Program-made: the position numbers and the translations under genes | Shown: in pieces, positions 58,170 to 64,000 of the stretch | Layout: each line of letters begins with the position of its first letter | Numbering within the stretch: the stretch's first letter is position 1 | NCBI GenBank assembly: GCA_009733575.1 | Contig: ML769451.1 | Span: 124,001 to 188,000, forward strand | Origin: Gymnopus androsaceus JB14 | Taxonomy: Eukaryota; Basidiomycota; Agaricomycetes; Agaricales; Omphalotaceae | Length of the DNA stretch: 64,000 nt | Direction of reading: 5' to 3' | The notes under the pieces: generated by a model | Databases searched by the model: none | Told to the model about the DNA's origin: nothing | The model's input: the letters and a program-made list of their open reading frames with translations, nothing else

Positions 58170-59465
58170 ATGTCCGTCAAGGAGCTCTCTGCCAATGATC
58201 TCAAGATAATTCTCGATTTCACTGTAAATCTCGCTCGCAAGGCTGGCGAACTCATCATCGAAGGATCAGAAGCCATTCAGTTGGCTGGATCAAACGTCGA
58301 TGAGAAGAAGAATTCGGTAGATTTGGTTACAGAATACGATGTTCGCGTCGAGGAGCTCGTGAAAAAGGAAATTTTCGCTGCTTATCCTGATTTCAAGTTG
58401 TGAGTATATCAGTCTTTTTTACTCGACTTGATCTTACAGTTTTATACAGCATCGGAGAAGAATCGTACGCTGCTGGCTCTCGATCTCCTCTCACCGATGA
58501 CCCAACATACTGTGTGGATCCCATAGGTATGTGCTCTGCATCATCTATAACCTGTAGCTTATTTCTTTTTCTAAAGATGGAACGACAAACTTCGTCCACG
58601 GTTTCCCATGGGTCTGTATCTCTCTTGGTCTTATTTACAAGAAGAAGCCTGTTCTCGGAGTCATCTTCAACCCTTTCATGGACCTCATGGTGAGTTCTTC
58701 TCACTTCCGATTTGCACAGTATTCATCCGATATCCAGTACACCGGAATCACAGGTCAAGGCTCCTACGTTTCACGTCTCGGAGGTCCTCCCAAGAAACTT
58801 CCTCTAGCCAAATCTCCCAAGCCTTTAGCCACCTTGAACCATGCTCAGATCGGTTCGTGGTTGAGTTGTGCCCCTTACGCTCTATTGACGTTACATTTGT
58901 TGTTAGCTGTGGAATGGGGAAATGACCGAACTGTAGACCCATTGACTAAACGTTCCGAATCCTTCCACAAACTCGCTGGAGACCCTAATAATGGTGTCGA
59001 GGGAGGCCGCATGGCCCATTCTCTTCGTTCACTTGGTAGTTCAGCGATGAATTTCGCCACTGTTGCTCAAGGAGGCCTGGATATCTACTGGTAAGATGCC
59101 TCATTTTTATACATCCCTTTGACGGCTCCTAATTTCTACTATTCACAGGGAAATCGGATGCTGGCCCTGGGACGTATGTGCTGGTATGGTCATTGCTCAA
59201 GAAGCTGGGGGTCTAGTCACCGGATCGCACGCCTACTATGAAAAGACGAAGGATTTGCCTTCGTTCGGAGAGCCTACTGAAGAGATTTTGACTGGGAGGA
59301 AGTACCTCGTTATACGTGCTGTGGGAGACTCTGAGGTTTGTAGTTTCGCCAGCCAGTGGGATTTTGAACTAACCCTCCTTTATCCAGACGGAAAAGGCTC
59401 ATGATGCACAAAAGAGGATTATGGGTGAATTTTACAGCACAGTCGTGGACTACAACGTTTCCTGA
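58170..59465 (+). CDS. INM1: Inositol monophosphatase family
   Basis: Metal-dependent phosphatase releasing inositol from inositol phosphates. Exons: 58170-58399, 58450-58526, 58577-58689, 58738-about 58851, about 58908-59093, and two more to the stop at 59463-59465. Motifs: IGEES (metal-binding Glu), CVDPIDGTTNFVHG split by the intron after ATAG, VEWGNDR after the intron ending GTTAG, and EIGCWPWDVCAGMVIAQEAG with the third metal-binding Asp. All catalytic acidic residues are present. Length is about 300 residues, near the family norm. The start is ATG 58170 (MSVKELSANDLKIILDF). A broken partial duplicate lies at 61265-61690. Confidence 0.9.
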
Positions 59466-60093
59466 ATATAGAATGTATAAACTATTGATCAAAATATAGG
59501 CCATTTTAATCCTACAAATCGTCGTAGAATCGGAACCTGGATCAAGCGCTTTGACCGCACCTAATAGTTTCAGATAGGACGCTCTTCCACCAGAATTCAG
59601 TAGTGATGGCTGAGTGAAATCTTGAGATTTTCAAGTTCGCTTTACGCCTGCACAGTGCGGGATAATTTTGCTTGTCTGTTTCCACAATTCTTTTGCTTTC
59701 AAGCTCAACAACTACGCGGGAGTCAAGAAAAACGTCCAGCTCGCACGATGAAGGCGGGGAGACATCTGAAGGGAGGCGAAGTCAAAGATGGAATTTGGAG
59801 GAAGAGAGAAGAAGGGCATTGAGGGAGCTCCCGAGTGCGTCCGTAATTGGTAATATTAAGAAGGAATGGTAACCGCGGAGGTCCAGTTTGCCAACAGTGT
59901 TGAAACAGTCATCGGGGGAGTGTCTGGCCCTCTATGAAGAAGTGAGGCCTCGAGGATGATCAGACGTATGACACAGCCGCTTGAGCGGGGACACATTCTG
60001 AGGCAGGCTCGACACCAGCGAGACTTCCATTATTCCACCACTTGAAAGAAGGACTATAGCTTACAAGCAAGGAGATAGCAGAGCACAAAACTG
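59466..60093. other. Intergenic between convergent genes
   Basis: 3' flanks of the monophosphatase and the phosphotransferase-like gene. No coding region recognised. Confidence 0.45.
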
Positions 60094-61029
60094 TCACCGA
60101 GCCCCAGATCCACCAATTACAAGTGCTATTTCAGTTTCTCTTCTCAAATCCTGATGATATGCTTCAATCATCTCTCTCCACCTTTTCCACTGAGGACCCA
60201 CTCCGGATTGATATCGAATCTTCAGCTTTTCCCAATAAGCCGGTCGCCATCCCGCTTGCTCCCAGTCGATCAACGCTGTGATCTGTACATCTTCAGGACG
60301 ATCACCTTTAACATCAATCAAAAGATTCCTCTGGTTTATGTCGCCATGAGTGAAGACGATATTACTATCCACAGGCATCCTCCGTCGAATATCCGCGACC
60401 TGAGCCACGACTTCCGGAATATCACTCCATGGAGTCTGGTTAAAGTATTCCATACGGAAGTCGTTGAATTGCTCTTCAGTCTGGAATGGTCCGTATAAAT
60501 AATTTCGCCCAACCAATCTATCGTTGAAGGGACCGCGCGAAACTGTTCCAATCCATTTTCCCGGCTCGGGTTGGGGTAATGAGCGAAGAACAGAGATCAT
60601 ATCCTTTACCTGTCGCATAACGGATTCGTGCTGAGCAAAAGTCAGCTGTCGCCAATGACGCTGGAGCATGATACCCGGCATGTAGCTCATAATCAGGTAG
60701 CTAGTCTCCTGTTTTCCTTCTCTGCGTGTGAAGAGGTCATACACGCGCGGAATTGGGAGATTGGTCCGCTCGGAAATATACTGGGTGGCTTCGGCCTCGC
60801 ACGCAAGGTCTTCAAAGACACCGACTTTGACCACGGTTCGAGCAGTCAGACGATAAACACTTCCTCCAGGCAGTTTGACACTGCGTTTGTAAAGAATTGG
60901 AAAGATTAAGCGACGAAATCGGTTTGTCAAGTGCAGGAGAAGATAGCGGAGTACGCCCAGTAGATCGACACCCATATCCTTTTTAGCCATTGCAACTATT
61001 TGTTCCAAGCTAAGTTCGGAGTGTGGCAT
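60094..61029 (-). CDS. Phosphotransferase (APH)-like protein, second copy with chimeric N-terminus
   Basis: Nearly the same protein as 36035-36910: VVKVGVFED, LIMSYMPGIMLQRHW, FTHGDINQRNLLIDVKG and ALIDWEQAGWRPAYWE are all present, so kinase-fold residues are complete. The N-terminus differs. ATG 61029 gives MPHSELSLEQIVAMAKKDMG before VDLLGVLRYLLLHL, whereas the first copy starts at MGLLGVLR. The extra 20 residues resemble PHSELDLKEIVAAARKAMGV in the gene at 46340-46920. Upstream of 61029 the sequence becomes a duplicate of the monophosphatase promoter region, so this locus is a junction of duplicated pieces. Confidence 0.78.
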   Translation of the reverse strand: MPHSELSLEQIVAMAKKDMGVDLLGVLRYLLLHLTNRFRRLIFPILYKRSVKLPGGSVYRLTARTVVKVGVFEDLACEAEATQYISERTNLPIPRVYDLFTRREGKQETSYLIMSYMPGIMLQRHWRQLTFAQHESVMRQVKDMISVLRSLPQPEPGKWIGTVSRGPFNDRLVGRNYLYGPFQTEEQFNDFRMEYFNQTPWSDIPEVVAQVADIRRRMPVDSNIVFTHGDINQRNLLIDVKGDRPEDVQITALIDWEQAGWRPAYWEKLKIRYQSGVGPQWKRWREMIEAYHQDLRRETEIALVIGGSGAR

Positions 61030-61264
61030 GTGGCTGGTAACACCGAACTTAGCTTAGACGCCCGTTCAGTGGACTCCTGGCGCTAAATCAATGATCTCGG
61101 GCGTTAAGCATTCAACCCAGGACTGGGACTGAGGACTGCAAGCTAGCCTATAGCTTCATTACCAGTGTATTTCCTTTTAGACAGATCGATTTATCTCTCT
61201 GTTCAAAGCCGGATATTCCAGCTACTTACGATGGCAAACGTGTGTTCCGACTTAGCGGAATTTT

Positions 61265-61690
61265 TCTCCTTTGAAACGAAATGTCCGTCACTGTCAACTT
61301 ATCATACTTAGAAGGATCAAAAGCCATTCAGTTGGCTGGATCAAAGGTCGAGATTTGGTTACGTCAGAATACAATGTTCGCGTCGAGGAGCTTGTGAATC
61401 TTATCCTGATTTCAATTTGCGAGTGTGCCGGGTTTTCACATCGATTCATTATTTTACGTCCCCTCTGACGGCTCCTAATTTTTACAACCCACAGGGAAAT
61501 CGGATGCTGGCCCTGGGACGTCTGCGCTGGTATGGTCATTGCTCTCCGAATGAAGGCAAATCCTTCGCCTTTTCATAGTAGGCGTGTGAAGACCCCCAGC
61601 TTCCTACTGAAGAGAGATTTTGACTGGGAGGAAATACCTCGTTATACGTGCCGTTGGAGACTCTGAGGTTCTTACGACTTGAACGTCTCC
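61265..61690 (+). pseudogene. Inositol monophosphatase partial copy, broken
   Basis: Fragments of the 58170 gene in order: EGSKAIQLAGSKV near 61310, codons of NVRVEELV near 61375, then after a large deletion EIGCWPWDVCAGMVIA near 61497-61545 and EEILTGRKYL(V)IRAVGDSE near 61610-61670. The upstream sequence 61060-61260 (CGTTCAGTGGACT, GGCGCTAAATCA) duplicates 57920-58160. Frames are broken and the metal-binding exon with DGTTNF is missing. Confidence 0.85.
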
Positions 61691-61795
61691 TAGATGTAGA
61701 ATGTATAAACTATTGATCAAAATCTAGAGGGCAATTTATAATAATCCCTACAATACTTTAAAAATGGTCGACTACCTGTCCTGTGGTGATGATTG

Positions 61796-63107
61796 TTAAG
61801 CCACTTTTACGATTAATTTCTCCCTGCTAACTTTATTCTTTCTCAACAGGTCCAGACCAAACGCGACACGATCCTTAAGAGATCCAACCGACTCGTCCAA
61901 AAGACGAACCCTATTAGGTTGGATGCTACCCGCTTCAAGAACAGCTGGCAAGATCTTTTGCATTAGATTCTCCTTGAAATACGCATTCTGGTTTCGACAC
62001 GTCAATCGATGGCCGACAAGAGAAAACATATGACTTTGCACTAACCTGTTGCAGAGAAATAAAGTTCCTAACACCGACTAGTCTGGTTCCTTTAGGTAGA
62101 GGATTAAGCTCCTCTGGAATATCTAGGAACAAGCCCTCGCTCTCATTGCTCTGAAGGTTACTTCCCATCTTCAGCGGGAGGAGAATCGCCACGACTCCAA
62201 ATGGGCTGACCATCTCTGCGATAGCAGACAACGTACTCTCCGCACTGATGCAATCCAAGACGAGATCAAGCTTTCCACTACCGCTCCCAGAAATCACTCT
62301 TTGGATATCCTGCACCATTGTCGGGCTATTATAATCAAAGACGTGTGTAGCACCGAGAGAATGGAGATATTCATGATGCTTCGGAGACGCTGTAACGAGG
62401 ACATTCCGGTATCCCGCACTGTGAAGTATCTGGATAGCGTAATGACCTGTGGAGGATCCTCCCCCGTGAACGAGAATAGGTGAATCGGCGAGAGGCGGGC
62501 TGACAGGTGAAGGTAATGAAGAGGGAATGGGTAAGCCTAGGTATTCGGTGTTGAAAAAGGCATTGAAGGCGGTGATGAAGTTGTTTGGAACGGTAGCTGC
62601 GGCTTCGAGGGAGAGGGAATCTGGCATCTGGTGTGTATACGCTTATGAGCGATGCGATGCTTTGGGAGATTAATAAAACTGATGATTGACCACCTTTGCA
62701 GTAAGCCATCGGGGTGGCAGTGTGTATTCTTGCATTCCTCTAGCTTCCGAGCCGCCAAACGTGTAGGCTATTACCTAGAACATATTTCGAAAGTTAGTGA
62801 GTCTGTCCGGTAAGACCAACTTTAAACTGACTCTATCCCGACTTTCAGATCCTCAGCCTCGATACCTGCTCCAACGCGAACAACTGTCCCAGACGCGGTA
62901 ACTCCCAATGTCGCAGGGAATGTTGACATGTATCCCAAGTCGTTGATGTATACATCGATGGGGACAACGATGCATAAGCAACTTTGATCAGTAGTTGCCT
63001 TGGCCGGGAGTTGGGGTAGGGACTTGAATAGCGTCGAAATGACCTTTGGAGGTGGATACTATTGCGGTGTGATGACTCGCGATCGGAGTTGTGCTGAGGG
63101 ACGACAT
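61796..63107 (-). CDS. Zinc-type alcohol dehydrogenase/quinone oxidoreductase-like (MDR) protein with one-base frameshift
   Basis: Medium-chain dehydrogenase/reductase of the enoyl-reductase-like fungal group. ATG 63107 gives MSSLSTTPIASHHTAIVSTS. After PTPGQGN the frame shifts by one base near 62992, then continues LIKVAYASLSPIDVYINDLG, GVTASGTVVRVGAG, VIAYTFGGSEARG and MPDSLSLEAAATVPNNFITA. The NADPH-binding VHGGGSSTGHYAIQ (GxGxxG-like) and SLGATHVFDY follow, ending SREKLIVKVA at 61796. Introns fit after GIES, TAK and SLQQ. The usual zinc-binding Cys/His set is not seen, so it is probably zinc-independent. Natural substrate unknown. The frameshift may be a sequence error. Confidence 0.8.
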
Positions 63108-63767
63108 GTTCTACTTAGTAAATAGGTAGTTAGCGAAGGAAGCTTGTGGAGAGGCTGTCGTTCGGACTCGATACTTATACGAGACTGATAGTCATCCTCA
63201 TAGTGCAATACTGTACAATCGCCGTCGGTAAATCAGCGACGGGTTTGTAAGATTATGGATATTCTTATAAATCCTCCTACGATGGAATGAATAGAAGGAG
63301 CCTAATTATAACTGCGCGGGTCCTCTCTAGGACAGACTGGCCAGAAAGCACATTTTCCCATTTGGCCGCCAGCTCTCGATCCTGTGCGTAGTCTTGAGTC
63401 TTGCGTTGTATGAATACTTATATCAAAATAGGAAGTTACACTACTTAGTACCTACATATACAGCGACGAAATGGGGAGTTTTCTTGAGTACAGTAGCCTC
63501 ATGATCAGGCTACTTCGTGCCCACGCGTCTTGACCGCGTCGCGTCGCGAGACGCTTGACGGGTTCTTCAGTAATATTTTGCTCGTTTGCTACTAACTGCG
63601 CATTGCTGAAATACTTACTCGAAGGCGTTGAGTGCCTCGAGCGAAGCCGCTGGGCTTGAATTTGTGCCGGCAACATTAAGCGAGGTTGTCAAGTGTCGCG
63701 TCTTCTCTTTAGACTTCAACGTAACCGCTCCTCCTTCTCTGGAATCTGCTACTATTCAGGTCTCATC
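63108..63767. other. Intergenic between divergent genes
   Basis: Promoter regions for the oxidoreductase (-) and the gene at 63768 (+). A CGTC/GCGT-rich cluster (GCGTCTTGACCGCGTCGCGT) is at about 63517-63545. No gene seen. Confidence 0.4.
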
Positions 63768-64000
63768 ATGGATAACACGCAGACCTTGACCCACGACGAA
63801 TATTTAAAGCTAGTGGAAGAAAATGCCCGTCTGAAAACCGAAAACGAGATGTTGAAGCAGACTCGAGCGACAAAGGTCACAGTGAAGGTTGTAGCTTTCG
63901 ATATCGACTTGCCGACTCCGCCAAATTCTTCTCAGAAACGGTAAGCTTTTTAGAAAGAGAAATGGATCTGCGATTGCTAAGACCTAGCCCAGGCCACTCA
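63768..64000 (+). CDS. N-terminal exon of a coiled-coil protein (runs off window)
   Basis: ATG 63768 begins MDNTQTLTHDEYLKLVEENA, followed by RLKTENEMLKQ, a heptad-like leucine/asparagine pattern that suggests a short coiled coil. A strand-like segment follows (VTVKVVAFDIDLPTPPN). Exon 1 ends at 63940 before GTAAGC. The frame upstream to 63693 has no ATG. The downstream exons lie outside the window, so the family cannot be named. Confidence 0.6.

Overview
The window is eukaryotic and looks like a mushroom-forming basidiomycete (Agaricomycetes). Genes are broken by many 50-70 base GT...AG introns, and the conserved genes are fungal: tannase/feruloyl esterase, indoleamine 2,3-dioxygenase, a Hat2/RBBP4 WD40 protein, F1Fo-ATP synthase subunit e, proteasome subunit alpha-5 and inositol monophosphatase. 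Several other families are ones I associate with agaric proteomes. I saw no rRNA, tRNA or CRISPR array.

Layout. 0-5.4 kb: the end of a tannase gene, an IDO-family gene, a small unassigned gene and a broken copy of a family called here gene X. 5.5-11.1 kb: repeat-rich DNA with a non-autonomous element, a near-perfect 137-base-arm hairpin, an intron-bearing fragment of an Hsp90 gene and a 66-base minisatellite. 11.1-12 kb: a truncated ubiquitin-like-domain gene. 12.2-30.3 kb: about four head-to-tail copies of one cassette on the + strand. Each has a minisatellite or other repeat, then a gene of a repeated family (called here the NGN family), then a RAMP4/YSY6-like gene, then gene X. Only two NGN copies (13465-14583 and 28398-29512) and one RAMP4 copy (29926-30279) look intact. 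Transposable elements with clear inverted repeats, some nested, have landed inside the cassettes. 30.5-33.1 kb: HAT2 and the ATP synthase subunit e gene, both on the - strand.

33.5-56.1 kb: seven more NGN-family loci on the - strand and one fragment on the + strand, mixed with dispersed 3' pieces of the proteasome alpha-5 gene, a phosphotransferase-like gene, an HNH-nuclease-like gene and a nest of small transposons (52.6-54 kb). Two copies here, 42473-43764 and 54648-56076, look intact. 56.8-64 kb: the full proteasome alpha-5 gene, inositol monophosphatase, a second phosphotransferase-like gene with a chimeric N-terminus, a broken partial copy of the monophosphatase, a quinone-oxidoreductase-like gene and the first exon of a coiled-coil protein.

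The main discovery candidate is the NGN family: 13 loci in 43 kb. Intact members have a helical N-terminal region of about 125 residues over three exons, a fast-changing Ser/Pro/Gly-rich linker, and a nearly invariant C-terminal block rich in Asn, Gly, Thr and Val. That layout resembles fungal HeLo/HET-S-type proteins with an amyloid-forming tail, but the link is inference from architecture only. Several otherwise conserved single-copy genes (tannase, IDO, HAT2, oxidoreductase) carry one-base indels, so some 'pseudogene' calls may reflect assembly errors.
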